From Vanilla planifolia (Eukaryota > Streptophyta > Magnoliopsida > Asparagales > Orchidaceae), in contig JAIUJO010000090.1 in the NCBI GenBank assembly GCA_023846275.1, positions 1-64,000 of the forward strand: a DNA stretch of 64,000 nt, written 5' to 3'. Shown in pieces: positions 1 through 12,800 of the stretch. Each line of letters begins with the position of its first letter. Within the stretch, counting starts at the first letter, position 1. Below the pieces are notes generated by a model that searched no databases, was not told the origin of the DNA, and saw only the letters and a list, made by a program, of their open reading frames with translations. Both the position numbers and the translations under genes were made by a program.

Positions 1-2340
1 ATGCACACATATATAGGCACACACATGTATGCATAGATGCACACATATGCAAACACATTCACATACATGCACAGATACGCCCACACATGCACACATGTAT
101 ACACAAACATGCAAACACATTCACAATCACACACATGTACTTGCATACAAACACACACACACATGTGCCTATATGCACATTAAAATATGCACACATACAC
201 ACAAACACCCATACACATGAACGCACTCACACATTCGCACATGTGCACATGCACATAGACACTCAAACATATGTAGATGCATGCACATGTGCACACATAG
301 ACATATACACACCCACACTTAAATGAGACATAATCACACATACACACACATATGCAAACTCGCAAATGCACACATGTACACACACACACATGCATGCACA
401 CATTGTTATCCATATTAACTATCACACACAAGTAAACAAAGGCACATGAATGTGCATAGTAACACATATGCACCCATGCACATATAAGCAAAAACAAACA
501 TACTCTCACACAAACACACATAAAAAAATATGCATAAACACATAAACAAACACACACAAAAGTACACACACACAAGCACACATATGCACATGTGCCAACA
601 CCTAAACAGATACATGCAAATATACACACACATGCACTCACATGCATAGATCCACATGCACATAGCACACACAAGCATGCACACACACACACACACATAA
701 ACACACACAAGAAATGTACATAGAGACACCCACACACTAATGAACAAACATATGCACATGACTGCATGGACACTTGTGCACATGCATGCACCAATGCACA
801 CACACAAGCACATACACATAAAGGAACACACAAACACACCCATCACACCCACACACACAAGCAATGGCACTAATGCACATGCACACAAACATACACATGC
901 TCATGCACACATATACATAAAATACAAGCACATACACATGCTCATAGATAGACATGCACAAATGCAATTGCACTTGTAAACAAACGAACTCCCTAACACA
1001 CTCGTATGCCCCCATATGCACATAAATGCATGCAAACAGAACCACACACATGCATTTTTTAATCACAAGAACTCACGCACGCAAGTACACATGCATGCAT
1101 GCACATGCACACGCACACATACACATGTACACACACAAACACACATGCATAAATAAAAATGATACACCAACATGCACACATATACACCCATAGACACACA
1201 TGCTTGCATACACATGCACACATATGGACACATAAGAAAACATACATTCACATACATACACACATATTTGCACCCACACATGCACATGCACACACCCACC
1301 TACTCAGACACTTGCATGTGCATGCATGCTTGCACACTTGCACGACATGCTCACACACACACAAGAGCACATAGTCACAGTGGTGCACACATACACAAGC
1401 AAACATACATGCTCTCACAAATGCACACCCATGCACACACATGCCCATGCAAATTCACACGCATGCATAAGTACACATACATACACACACACACAAGCTC
1501 ATAAATATTCATACACAACACTCTCAAACATGCACACAAGCATGCACTAAAACTCACACATAAACACATATATAAGCACACACACATTTAAGCTTACAAA
1601 TACATACTCACACACACACATGACTAGATACATACACATACACATACATAATGATATACTCATGTATATGCATGCATACATACCCACCAATACACACATG
1701 CACACTCACACACACACACATATCCACATGCTTACAAAAATACACATCCATACATATGCATACATAGGCACACACACACATACATACACACACACACACA
1801 CACATAGACTCAGATACAAAGACAAGCACATAATCACAACACACCCCCTACGTGCACACACACACACATATGCATGCACACACACACACATTCACATGTA
1901 GGCACACACACGTGCACACACTCCTCCAAACACCCACACTTGTACAAACACACACACACACACGAAACCAAGCATGCACATACACACACATACATGCACA
2001 AGCACATAAACATACACGCACACATAGACGTAGACAAACTCACACACATTCAAACATGCACTGATGTGCACAAACAAACACACATTCTCACTGATAGAAA
2101 CACAAGCACACACATAGGAACATGCACAAGCACACATGCACCCATATGTTTGAAAAAGCACATGCATAGATACACATGTGAGTCATATACACACAAACCA
2201 ACCAACACATAGACATACACACACACACACATGCACATGCACAAACATACACATACAGGTATGCACACAAAAACATGCACACACACATACACACATGCAT
2301 GTGTAGACACACATGTACACATAATGTAAACACATGAACA
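1..2340 (-). repeat. CA-rich degenerate alternating repeat, block A
   Basis: The + strand is almost entirely CA, CATG, TA and CACA steps (typical words: acacatgcac, cacacacatac), which is TG-rich on the minus strand. Pyrimidine-purine alternation is broken only by short A-runs and rare words such as the one near 398-425 containing gttatccatatt. No coding sequence, RNA gene or mobile element was recognised; the long open frames are His/Thr-rich (CAC/ACA codons) or, on the other strand, Cys/Val-rich, as the composition predicts. It ends abruptly at 2340, where copia-derived AT-rich DNA begins. It looks like the same sequence family as the TG arrays, in opposite polarity, but I found no specific landmark linking it to one module. 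Confidence 0.9.
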
Positions 2341-2359
2341 TGAATTCTAGTACTAAGTG

Positions 2360-3700
2360 TTCTCCTTTTTGTAATCATTCAAAGGGGTTAATTTCTTGTA
2401 AGATTAATCTAAGTCTATAAAAGAATTAAGTAGATAATGTCTTAGAAACAATTTCATTTAATTAAGTAGAAATGGAGAAAAGGATAATTAAATCTCTTTC
2501 TTCTATAGAAGTTCTCTTAAAAGTGATATCTTAACTTTATGTATTTTATTCTTGAGTGTTAAATAGGATCTTTAAACAAATAAATTACACTTGAATTATC
2601 ATAAAGGATTAGAAATTATGTAAATTCTAAGCCATAATCAAAAACTTATTATTTAATCTATAGAACTTGACCAACAAAACTACCTATAGTAATACACATG
2701 ATCTTTGTTATTGATAGTGGATTATAATTTTATTTTCTATTAGCCTAAGAAATTAGTGAATAATCATTCAATTATATATATTAGAGGGACTTTCTGTATC
2801 AATCTTACTACTAATATAGTAAGCATCTATGTAGGTTCTCAAATTTAGACACGCATCTAGTGTACCGTATGTCTATAGTTTTGGTATCTATAAGAAATTT
2901 AAATATATGCTTGATTACTTGTAGGTGTGATTCCTTAGGACTAGCCTAAAATCTCATACACATACCTACACTAAATATGATATTAGGTCTGCTTATAATA
3001 AGATACCATAATGATCTAACATTTAAATGATTGTGTCAATAGGCATTTTAGCTTCATCTTTATTGATAATAGTGCATATGCTAAAGGTAGTCTTCTTTTG
3101 CTCCATGTTCTCATAACTAAACTTCTTTAAGAACTCTATCAAATACATGGTTTAATAAATAAAACTTTTTTCACTTATTTTCTTGACCTGAAGTACCAAA
3201 AAAAGGTTAACTCCCTCATCATACTCATTTCAAATTCATTTTTCATAAAATTAGCAAACCTCATACACATATCTTATTAGGAGCTGTAAAGATTATGTTT
3301 ATTCATATAAACTAGACATATTAATTAACCTTTATCTAAATTTAAACAACTAAAATACTATCTAACTTGACAATATGAAAATGATTTGACATAAAAAATG
3401 CATAATCTTACATACCAAGCTCTTGGAACTTGCTTACAACTATAAAGTTTCTTCATAAGTTTGTATACATGATTTATCTTATCATGTATTTCAAATCTTA
3501 AGGATTATTGAATGTACACTTCTTCATATATATATTTATTTAAAAATATACTTTTAACATCTATTTGCTATAATCTAAATTTGTTATGGTAGCATAAGCA
3601 AGTAAAACCTAACTTGCCTCAAGTTTAGTTACAGGAGAAAATGTCTCATTCACATCTACTCCTTCACTTAACAATTAACTTTGGCTACTAATCTAGCTTT
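2360..3700 (-). pseudogene. copia reverse transcriptase-RNase H pseudogene (copy 1)
   Basis: In an active element this domain pair copies element RNA into DNA and removes the RNA strand. Minus-strand reading gives, in order: ARLVAK then GVDVNETFSPVTKLEA (about 3690-3617), the conserved start of copia RT; EFEMSMMRELTFF (about 3236-3198); SRPNIIFSVGMCMRF then ASPKESHLQVIKHIFKFL (about 2997-2891), typical of the RT/RNase H junction in Sireviruses; and DYGLEFT, LYDNSSVIYLFKDPI, HSRIKYIKLRYHF (about 2652-2520) from RNase H. In-frame stops lie between and inside these blocks and the frame changes several times. The catalytic YVDD box is not recognisable; about 3330-3290 holds stop-rich sequence in its place. 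The order matches Pol after the integrase. Confidence 0.9.
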
Positions 3701-3779
3701 TTAAAAGAAGACTTTACTAAGTGAAAAAAACCTTTTATTACTTAAAGTAGAACTATTATCATGCGATATAAGGAATTCT

Positions 3780-3940
3780 AGACCACTATCTTAACCATGT
3801 GTAAACTAAAACATATGTATTATCTTTTCTACATCTAATAAAATATGAAACATTTTCTTTACTAATAATGCATTCATTCTCAAATAATTGACTAATGCCA
3901 AGAAGATTATACCTTAGATATTGTACAGAGAGGAACTTTC
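3780..3940 (-). pseudogene. Stub of the protease-integrase linker; integrase core deleted (copy 1)
   Basis: After the protease motif the minus strand reads FLSVQYLRYNLLGISQLFEN and, a little later, RCRKDNTYVLV. These correspond to the region that follows protease and leads into the GAG-pre-integrase segment of copia polyproteins (family wording: LLSISQLC...). Within about 100 bp the sequence is already at the ARLVAK start of RT. The zinc-binding HHCC domain and DDE core of integrase, normally over 1 kb, are therefore absent. Copy 2 has the same gap at about the same place. The junction itself, about 3700-3790, is not assignable to any domain. Confidence 0.75.
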
Positions 3941-3954
3941 TTATAAAAGTGTGT

Positions 3955-4110
3955 TAGTTACCTACTATCCCAATTCCAATCACTTTCTTATTAGACACTT
4001 GACTAAGAGCAACTTCACCACCATCATAAGACTTCAAGTGGAAGACTAAAGATGGATCTCTAGTTATGTGTCTTGATCATCCATGATCTAGGTACCACAT
4101 ACAATTCCTA
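3955..4110 (-). pseudogene. copia retropepsin-like protease pseudogene (copy 1)
   Basis: The minus strand reads MWYLDHG, a stop, then SRHITRDPSLVFHLKSYDGG, and later NKKVIGIGIVGN. The family motif is WYLDSGCSRHMT...; the aspartate is kept but the serine of D-S-G is now histidine, and a stop follows in the position of the usual Cys/Trp. In an active element this aspartic protease cleaves Gag-Pol. It lies between the gag zinc knuckle (4700-4752) and the integrase stub, the normal copia position. The block is one of the longest stretches readable in a single frame in this copy. Confidence 0.88.
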
Positions 4111-4429
4111 ATCCTTGTAGAAAGGCGTGCTTACAAAATAAATTAGACATTTGTTTTTAGGACCCAAGCTTTTTGATTCACATGTTTTAACTTGATTCTT
4201 AATTGAACTATTTTTTGAGTCCTTACAAATCTAGGATATCTACAACAAAAAATGATTCTAAATTTGCAATGAAATAATATTTTTCTATATCTTATGTAAT
4301 AATTACGAACTAATATTTGGAGCAAAAAATATTTAACAATTATAGTATAACTAATCTTATGAAAAAAAAAGTCTTACAATGAGCATGTAAAATTTTAAAT
4401 CATTTAATTATATAACAAATATGTATTTT

Positions 4430-5018
4430 TGATAATAATATAGGCTTCTCCATCTCTCTTAATCTTAAATTTCATGCAAATAATTAACATTTAACTCATT
4501 TAAATGTTCACACAAGCTTAAATATTTTTCATTTTCTTCTTTCAATTTAAGATATTTAAAAGCTAATGTTTTATACTTTATGCAAGTATTAATATCCTAT
4601 TCTTCATAAAGAAGAACTAATTGAATCATCCCATGATACATTCATAGATTTCTTCTTCTTCTTCTTCTATTTTTAAACTTCTCAACTTTATCCTTCTAGT
4701 GGTGGTATTGGGCCTTATATGCTTAGGCAATTTACATTCATAATAAATTATGTTTTTATAAGAAACCTCTTTCCTTTTTATTTCATATTATTTCCAAATC
4801 TTTTACCTACATTTCTTTTGTTATATAAACTAGACAAAGCTTTTGAAATAAGAACTACCACACTTGAGATGGAGAAATTTTAGTCTATAAAAGAATCAGC
4901 TATAGAGGATAGTATTTCTTTCCTGTTCTTTTTCTTTTCTTTTTTAGCCACAAATTCTTAACTCTTCTAGAAAGCTCAAACATTTGTTAAGAGCTCATCT
5001 AATAACTCATCTAATAAC
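4430..5018 (-). pseudogene. copia gag pseudogene, C-terminal half (copy 1)
   Basis: Gag forms the virus-like particle that packages element RNA. Minus-strand reading of about 4752-4700 gives YYECKLPKHIRPNT, a CCHC zinc knuckle (family form CYECKKPGHI...C) in which the first Cys is Tyr, the Gly before His is Lys and the last Cys is Thr. The knuckle is followed by TRRIKLRSL and a glutamate run from the (TTC)n stretch on the + strand at about 4651-4668, then by LAFKYLKLKEENEKYLSLCE (about 4570-4510), a charged helix-like segment typical of the end of Sirevirus gag. Stops interrupt every frame. The N-terminal half is missing because the island ends at 5018. Confidence 0.85.
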
Positions 5019-5039
5019 ATGTTTTTGTGTGAATTCATA

Positions 5040-6100
5040 CATGCATGCATGCATTCTCGTGTGTGTGGATGTGTGTGTGTGAGCATATAAGTGTGTGCAT
5101 AAGCGCATGTGTGTGCGCATATATGTGTGCGTATATGTGCATGTGTGTTTGTGCAAGTGTATTTTTTTGTACATATTTGTGTGTGTGTGTGTGTGCACAT
5201 GCACTTGTGGGTGTGATCATGTGCATGTGTATGTATTATTACATGTATGTTGGTGTGGGTGTATGTGTGAATGCATACATGCTTGTGTGGGCATGTCTTT
5301 ATATATTTTTGCATGCATACATGTGTGTCTGTGTTTGTGTGTGCATGTTTTCACATGGGCTCACATGTATGTGTGCGAATGTGCATACATGTGTGCCCCG
5401 TGCATATGTGTGCATGTATGTTCATGTCACTACATGTGTATGTACATATGCGTGCATGTGTCTACATGTGTGAGTGTGTGTGATCTTTTTGTTTATGTAT
5501 GTATGTGCACGTGCATGTGCATGGGGTGTGCATTTGTGCATGTGTGTGCAAGTGTGTGTGTATAGGTGTGGGTGTGGGTGTGTGTGCATGTGTGTGTGTG
5601 TGCTTTGTGTGTGTGTGGATACATTGTTGTGTTTGTGTTTGTGTGTGCATGTGGGTGTGTATTTGTGTGCACACACATGTGACTTTGTTTATGTGTGTGT
5701 TTATGTGAGTGTGTGCATTTGTGCATGTATGTGTGAGAGTGTGTGTGTGTGTGTGCATGTGTCTGTTTGTGTATTACATGAGCTTGTGCATGAGTGGGTG
5801 GGTGTGTGTTGATATTTGTGTGCATGCATGTGCACATATGTTAATGCATTTGTGTGTTTGAATGTTTGTATTTTTTCTTAGGTTTGCATTTGTGTGTGTA
5901 TGTGTGTGTTTGTGTGAGGCATGTGTACATAGGTGTGTTTGTATGTGAATATATGCATGTGTGTGTGTTGCATTGACAAGTGCATGCATGAGTGGGTGTG
6001 TGTGTGTGTATGTGTTTGAGTGCGTGGTGTGTGCACATGCACTTGTGTTAAGGCTTGTGTCTATTTGCATGTGTGTATGTGTGCTTGTGTATGTGTGAGC
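5040..6100 (+). repeat. Partial module: tail of the Y unit at the start of array 1
   Basis: Three landmarks recur in the same order and spacing as in the tails of the Y modules. First, gcacttgtgggtgtgatc at about 5195 matches about 55405, with looser matches near 47690 and 19710. Second, attacatgagcttgtgc at about 5773 matches about 55975, 48255 and 20180. Third, gcattgacaagtgcatgc at about 5962 matches about 56160, 48455 and 20326. The spacing between the second and third is 146-200 bp in all four. Array 1 therefore starts in the middle of a Y unit, next to the truncated copia relic. The following 6.1-7.55 kb is TG array that I did not assign. Confidence 0.65.
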
Positions 6101-7549
6101 ACGTGTGTGCAAGCATGTATTCTTATGTGTAGGTATGAGTGTTTGCATGTGTGTACATCTATGTGTGTGTATATGTGTATGTTTGGTTATGTTTTGCATG
6201 CATGTACATGTGTTTAATTTTGTAGTTCTATATGCATGTGCATTTGTGTACATGTGAAAGTGTGTGCATGTGCCTGTGTGTGAATGTTTCTATGGGTGTG
6301 TGTGTTGGTGTGTGTGCATGTTTCCATGTGTGCATATGTATGTGTGTGTGTGTGTGCATATGTACATGCATATGTGTGCATATGTGTGTGTTCATGTGTG
6401 CACATGTCTCTACATGCTTGAATGTGTGCACATGTTTGTGTGCATGTGTAGTGTGTGTGTGTGTATATTTGTGTGTGCAAATGTGTATAGGCATGTGCTT
6501 GTGCTTGTGTGCTTGTGTTTATCCTTTTATGTGCATGTGAGCTTGTATTTGCATGCATGCATATGTGTACATCTAAGTGCTTGTCAGGGTATGTTGTTAT
6601 GAGGTGTGTTTCTTGTACTTGTGCATATCTATGGATGTCAATCAGTGCAATAGTGTATGTGTATTTGTGTGTACATAATAGTGTGTGTGTGTGTGTGCTT
6701 GCATTAGTGTGCATGTGCATGTGTTTATATGCAAGGGTGTTCATGGGTACACGTGTGTGTGCATGTGTGCATATGTGCATATGTGTTTATATTTGCATGC
6801 ACTTACATGTGTGTATGTATGTGTGTATATATGCAAGTTTGTTAGTGTAGGAGTGTGAGAGTGTGTACGTGCTTGCATGTGTGTGTGTGGGTTTGGTGTG
6901 TATGTGTGTAGAAGTGTGTGCATGTGTGCACATATCCATGTGTGTGCATTTGTCTACATTTGGTTGCATGGTCATTTATTTGTGTTCATGTGTTTGTGTC
7001 AATGCATGTTTATGTGAAAGTGTGTGTGCATGCCTGTGCAAAGTTTTGGATCCAAATGTGTATGCACTTGCATGCATGTACTTGTGCGAGTTTGTGTGCA
7101 TGTGTGTCTATGCATGTGTGTGCATGGACAAGTGTGTAGGTGTGTGTATACATGTACATGTGTGTGTGTGTGCTTGGGTGTGTTTGTGAGTGCCTACACG
7201 TGTGCTTATATTCGAGTGTTTGTGTGTGCTTGTCTACACAAACATTTGTGTATGTGTGTGTTTTTGTGTGCATGTACATGTGTGTGTGTGTATGCTTGTG
7301 TGTATCAGAGCATGTTTCTACATTTGTGTATGTGCATATGCATGCATATAAGTGTGCATGTGTTTGTGCTTTGCATATGTGTGTACATATGTGTGGTGTG
7401 GATATATTATTGCATGAGTGTGTTAGCCTACATGTGTGTGCATATGCATTTGTATGTATGCTCATGTGTTTTTATATGTGTGCTTGTGTGTTCACACATG
7501 TGTGTGTGTGCATGTGTACATGCATGTGTGTGTGTGCATGCGTATGTGC

Positions 7550-10500
7550 ATGTGTGTGGGGTGGGGGTTGCATATGTGTGCATGTGTATGTGTGGATGTG
7601 CATATGAATGTGTTCTAGTGTTTGTGTCCATGAGTGTGCATTACGTGCATGCTTAACAATGTGAGTATGTGCATGTGGGATTATGTATGTATGGGAATGC
7701 ATGAATGTATGTGTGTGTGTGTGTTTGTGTGTGAGGTATATGTTGGTGTTTGTGTGTGTTAGCATGCGTGCATGAATGTGTGTGTTACTATAGGCATTCA
7801 CATATGTGTGTGAGTGAGTGCATTGGTGCATGTGTGTGTTCAAGTGTGTAGGTGTGTGTGTGCTAGCATATGCATACATATGTGTATGTGGTGTGTGCAC
7901 ATGTGCACGTGTGTTCATGTGTGTGTGCATATGCATGTCTTTACATGTGTGTGTGTGTGCATAGATGTACGTGTGTGTGTGCATGTGTGCATATGTGAGT
8001 CTGTGCGCATGTCTATTTAGTATGTGTGTTTAGGCATCTCCATGTTTATATGCATGGGTGCACGCTTGCATGCATGTGTGAATGTGTGTGTGTGCATGGA
8101 AGTATATTTTTGTGTGTGCATGCATGCATGTGCTTGTTTATGTGTGTGTTGGTTCATGCATGTGTGCTCTTGAGTGTGCACTTGTGTGCATGTGTGCTAT
8201 GTGTGTGTAAGTATGTGAAGGTCATGTGGGTGTGTGTGTGTGCATGCATTTATTTGCATCAGTGTATGTGTGCTTGCTTGTCTATGTATGTATGTGCATC
8301 TATGTGGTTATATGCATGCATCTATGTGAGAGTGTGTGGGTGTGTGTGTATGTTTGTACAAGTATGTATGGGTTTGTGTGCATGCACTTGTGCATGTGTG
8401 AGTGCATATGCATGTTTGTGTTTGCACGTGAGTGTACATATGTGAGTGTGTGTGTGTGAATGTGTGTGTTTTTCTATGTATGTATGTACAGGTGCATGTT
8501 TGTATATGTATATGTCCATGTGCTTTTGTGCAAGTGTGCATGCAAGTTGTATTTGTTTGAGTTGTGTGCATGTATGTGTGTGCACATGTGTGTGTGTATG
8601 CTTTTTTATTTGTATCTATGTGCATGTTTGTGAGCATATATGCATGTGCAAGTGTTTTTGTATGTATAGACCTACATGTGTGTTTGTGTTGGTGTGTGTT
8701 TTGTGCGGGAGTGAATGTGTATGTGTTCCTACATGTGTGTATGTGTGTATGTGTTTGTGTGTCATATGCACTTGTGTGTGAGTGTTCATGCACACAAGTA
8801 TGTGTGTGTGTGTGTGTTCATGTGTGCATGAGTGTGTTCATAAGTGAGCATGTGTGCATGCGTGTGTTCATGCACACGAGTACGTGTGTGTGTGTGAGTG
8901 TTCATTATTACGGGTGTGTGAATGTGCGCACAAGCATTTATGTGTGTGTTTGTACATGTGTGTGTGCATTTGTGCATGTGCATATGTGTGAATGTACATT
9001 TGTGTCTACATGTGTGTGTATATCTGTGTGTGCATGCATATGTGTGTGTATTTATGTTTACTTGTGTGTGTCTGTGTGCATGTGCGTGTGTATCCATGCA
9101 TATGTGGATGTGTAGGCAAGTTTGTACATACACATGTATATGCATGTGCGCTACTACACGCACATGTTTGTGTGCATATTTGTGTGTGTGTGCATGTATG
9201 TGTCTGCATATGTGTGTGTGTATGTAGGTTTGTGAGTGTGTTTGTGTGTGTGTGTGTTTGTATGTGTATGTGGTGTATACATGTGTAACTTTGTCTCTTT
9301 TTGAGTGTGTGTACATGTGTGCATGTTTGCTATTAAGAGTGTGTGGGTGTGTGTCCTACTGTGACTTTGTGACTGAGTACATAAGTGTGCATCCACATGT
9401 TCGTATTTGGGTGTGCGCATGTCAGTATGTGGGTGTGTGTGCATATGTGTGTGGATATGCATGTCTGTGGTTGTGTGTATCCATGCAAGTTTGTGCATAT
9501 GCATGCATACGAATGTGTGTGTCTGCATGCCTATGTATGTGTGTGTGTGTGTTTGAGAGTGCAATGCATGCATATGTGTGTGCATATGCACACACATGTG
9601 CTTGTGTGCTCATGCACATGTGTGCATGCATGTGTGTATGCTTGTGTGCATGTGTGCATGCGTGTGTGTTTGCTTGTGTGCTTGTGTATATGTTTTCTTA
9701 TGTATACATGTGCTTGTGTTTATGTTTCCTTATGTGTACATGTGCATGCATCTATGTTCCTCTAAGTGTGTGTCTATCTATGTGATTAAATTTATGATTG
9801 TGTGTGTGGGTTTACTTGTCTTTGCATAAGAATATGTGTATGTGTGCGTGTGTTAGGGGGTGTCTATATGGATGTGATTTTGCATATGTGTGTGAATGTT
9901 AAGACACCAACAAATGTGTGTGTGTTTGTGTGCTCATCAGTTTGGGTGTCTGTGGGTGTTTATGTGTGTGTACTTATGTGTGCACGTGACTGTGTGTACA
10001 TGTATGCATGTGCAAGTTTGTATGCATGCACATGTGTGTGTACAAATGTGCGCTTGTGTGTATGTACATGTGTTTGATTATATATATGAGTCTACATATG
10101 TTTGCATATGTGTGTGTGTTGGTGCGTGCATATCTATATGTTTGTAGGAACATTTCTGTGGTAGTTCATGCCCACATTTAACTGTGTGCATGTATGTGTG
10201 CTTGGATATGTGTGTAGATATATGCATGCATGTGCATTTGATTTGGTGTATGTGGGTGTGTGTGTGTGTGTGCACGTGTGTGGTAATGTGTGTTTTTGTG
10301 TGCATGTGTTTGTGTGCATGCATGTGTGTGGTTGTTCATGCAAGTCCATGTGCATGTGTGTAGACATGTGTGTGCATGTGTTTCTTGTGTGTGTATATGT
10401 GCATGTGTATGTGTGTGTGTGTGTGCATTTGCATGTATGCATGTGTGTATGAGTGCATTTTCATTTTGTACAAGTGTGTGCATGCTTCTTAGTATCTGTT

Positions 10501-12800
10501 TATGTGTGTATGTTTTTATTCATATGCATATATGTGTGATGGTGCATTCATGTGTGTGATTATGTATTTGTACTTATGTACAAGAATGCACTTACATTGT
10601 GTGTTTGAGCATGTGTGTGTGTGCATGTACGTAGGTGTGTGTGTGTGTGTGTGATTACATATCTGTGCATCATGCCTGTGTGTGTGTATGTGTATGCGTG
10701 TGTGTCTGTGTGCTTTTGGTTAAGTCTATGTTCAAATACTTGTACATGTGAGTGCAAATGCTTGTGTGCATGCATAGATACACATGTGTGTGCATATGCT
10801 TGCATTTCTATGCATGTGTGTGTGCACTTGCATGTGTGCATGTGTGTTTGTATGCATGAGTGCATATGATTTGTGCATGTATGTGTGCCTGTGTGCATTG
10901 GTACTCACATGTGTGTGCATGTGTGTGTGCGTGCTTAAGTACATGTGTTTATGTGTGCTTGCATGTCTATCCCTATGGACATGTGTGCATGCATGAGTGT
11001 GTTTGTTTGCATGCATATGAGTGTGTATATGTTTGTGTGTGTGTGTGCATGTGCTTATATGTGAATGTGCTTGTTTGTGTGCATGGTCATGTGTGTATGT
11101 GTGCATATCTATGTTTATCCATGTTTATCAGTGGGTGTATGTATTTGAGCATGCATATTTTGGTGCGTGTATGCACATGTGTGCATGTGTGTGTGTGTGT
11201 GTGCATGTAAACATGTATGTGCATGTATGCTTGTGTGTGTCTATGTGTGCTCATGTTTGCGTATGTAGGTGTGCATCTGTGTGTGCATGTGTGTATGTAT
11301 TTGTGTGTGTTTATGTGTGCATGCACATGTGTGTATGCATGTCTTTACATATATGTGTGTGACTATGTACATGTCAGCATCTCTATGTACATGTGTGTAT
11401 GTGAGTGTGTGTGTGTCTATGTGTATGCATTGGCATGCATGTGTGTGGGTGTGTGTCTATGTTTACATATGTTTGTGTGTGCATGCATAGGTGTGTGTGT
11501 GAGCCTTTTGTGCATGTGTGTGTGTATAAGCATGTGTGTGTACATTCATGTGTGCATGCCTGTTTGAGTGCGTTAGTGCATGTGCATGTGTGTTCATGTG
11601 ATCAATATATGGAGGTGAATGTATGTGTATACATGTATGTGTGTGCATTTATGTATTTATGATTGTCTGTGTAAGCATGTACATGTGTGTGTAAACCTAT
11701 GTGTGTGTGTGTGAGCCAGTGTGTGCATGTGTTTGAGTGTTTGCATATGTGTGTGAGTGTCTATCTGTGTGGGTGCATGCATGTGTGCGTGCTTGTATAA
11801 TAGTATTTGTGTGCAAGTGTGTGCTTGTTCATGTACATCTGTGTTTATATGCTAGTGTAGGTGCATGCATATATGCATGTGCATGTTTCTATGTTGGTAC
11901 AAACATGTGTGTGTGTTTCTGTACTTATTTGTGGGCATGTGTGTGTTTGTATGCATCTTTGTGTGTGTGCCTTTATGAGTGTGTATCTATGTGCATGTAC
12001 ATATATGTGATTAGGCATGTGTGTCTACTTATGTGTGCACAAGCATGTGTATGCTCTTGTGTTCATGTGAGTGCACATTTATTTGTGCGTCCTTGTGTGT
12101 GCATGTGTGTGCCCACATGTGTGTTCATGTGCATGTGCCCTAGTGCATATGTGTGTGTGAGTGCATATGCGTGTGCTTGTGGGTGCACATGTGTGCCTAT
12201 GTCTATGCATAGTGTGTGTCTTTGCAAGTGTAATTTTGTGTACATGTCAATGCCTATGTGTGTGTATGTGTGTGTATGTGTGGCTTATATGAGTGTGTTG
12301 ATGTGTGTATACTTGTGCATGTGTGTGCATGTGCTTGTCTACATGGACATTTTTGTGTATGTTCATGTGTGTTAATGTGGGTGTATGTGTATGTGTGTGT
12401 ACATGTGTATGCTTTTTTGAATGTATGTGTGCTTGTGTGCAAGTGACTGTGTGCATGTGTGTATGTGTGCATGCATGTGTGCTTATGTGTTGTTGTGTGT
12501 GTGTGCATGCCTATGTGCATGTATACATGAGTGTGTGTGTGTGTGTATGCATGTCTATGAGTGTGTGCGTGTGTGTATGCATGTCTATGAGTGTGTGTGT
12601 AGGTGTGTGAGTGTGGGTGTGTGCGGCTGTGTACATGTGTTTGTGTGGGCATGTGCATGTGCATGTGCATGTGTTTGTGTAGGTGTGTGTTTAAGTTTGT
12701 GTGCACTTGCATGTGCATGTGTCTATGTGTAGTCTGTGTGAGTTAAATCATGTTTGTGTGCATGCTTGTGTGAGTGTGCGTGTGTGTGCATGTAAGCATG
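7550..12800 (+). repeat. Higher-order module X, copy X1
   Basis: Colinear with 34980-41850 (X2). Shared landmarks (X1 and X2): gcattacgtgcatgctta near 7640 and 35095; gtgagtgcattggtgcatg near 7815 and 35277; gctactacacgcacatg near 9148 and 38282; ggtgtatacatgtgtaactttg near 9272 and 38366; a gaca(c/t)acc word near 9902 and 38952; gtgcattggtactca near 10897 and 39994; tgatcaatatatggagg near 11600 and 40640. The offset is about 27.45 kb until about 8.4 kb and then about 29.05-29.1 kb, so X1 lacks about 1.65 kb between 8.42 and 8.90 kb relative to X2. No gene is visible in it. Confidence 0.75.
12541..12600 (+). repeat. 30-bp tandem duplication
   Basis: The unit beginning gtgtgtatgcatgtctatga occurs at 12541 and again at 12571 with one or two changes. 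The period is even, so pyrimidine-purine phase is kept across the duplication. Confidence 0.85.

Larger units (their letters stand above)
2341..5018 (-). mobile_element. Degraded internal fragment of a Ty1/copia (Sirevirus-like) retrotransposon, copy 1
   Basis: Read on the minus strand, this island shows the C-terminal half of gag, the protease motif, a short stub before integrase, then reverse transcriptase and RNase H, in copia order. It is colinear with 27312-29975 in island 2 (by eye roughly four in five bases identical, with small indels). Neither LTR is present, nor the N-terminal half of gag, so both ends are truncated and directly abut array DNA: CA-rich on the left, TG-rich on the right. 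Every domain carries stops or frameshifts, so it is an inert relic. Sirevirus-like assignment rests on the RT/RNase H wording around 2891-2997 and on the gag and LTR features of the more complete copy 2. Confidence 0.9.

Noticed and set aside
180-839. 219-codon Cys/Val-rich frame on the minus strand of block A, and the His/Thr-rich frames on the + strand
   Set aside because: Same composition effect in CA-rich DNA. The amino-acid content follows directly from alternating CA/TG sequence.
3290-3330. Intact YVDD reverse transcriptase catalytic box
   Set aside because: The expected place holds stop-rich AT sequence and no frame gives YVDD. The same holds near 28.3 kb in copy 2.
4143-4325. 60-codon open frame inside copia copy 1 as a gene
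   Set aside because: It lies in the gag-protease interval of the relic in a frame that leaves the element's reading; the other frame gives the element-like KSLGPKNKCL. It is a chance frame.
7024-7656. Long open frames in the TG arrays, e.g. 210 codons here, 276 codons at 22769-23599 and 284 codons at 49529-50383, as Cys-rich proteins
   Set aside because: They consist of TGT, GTG, ATG, CAT and TAT codons, which cannot give stops, and occur in several frames on both strands at once. There is no domain, no codon signature and no conservation of frame between X or Y copies.
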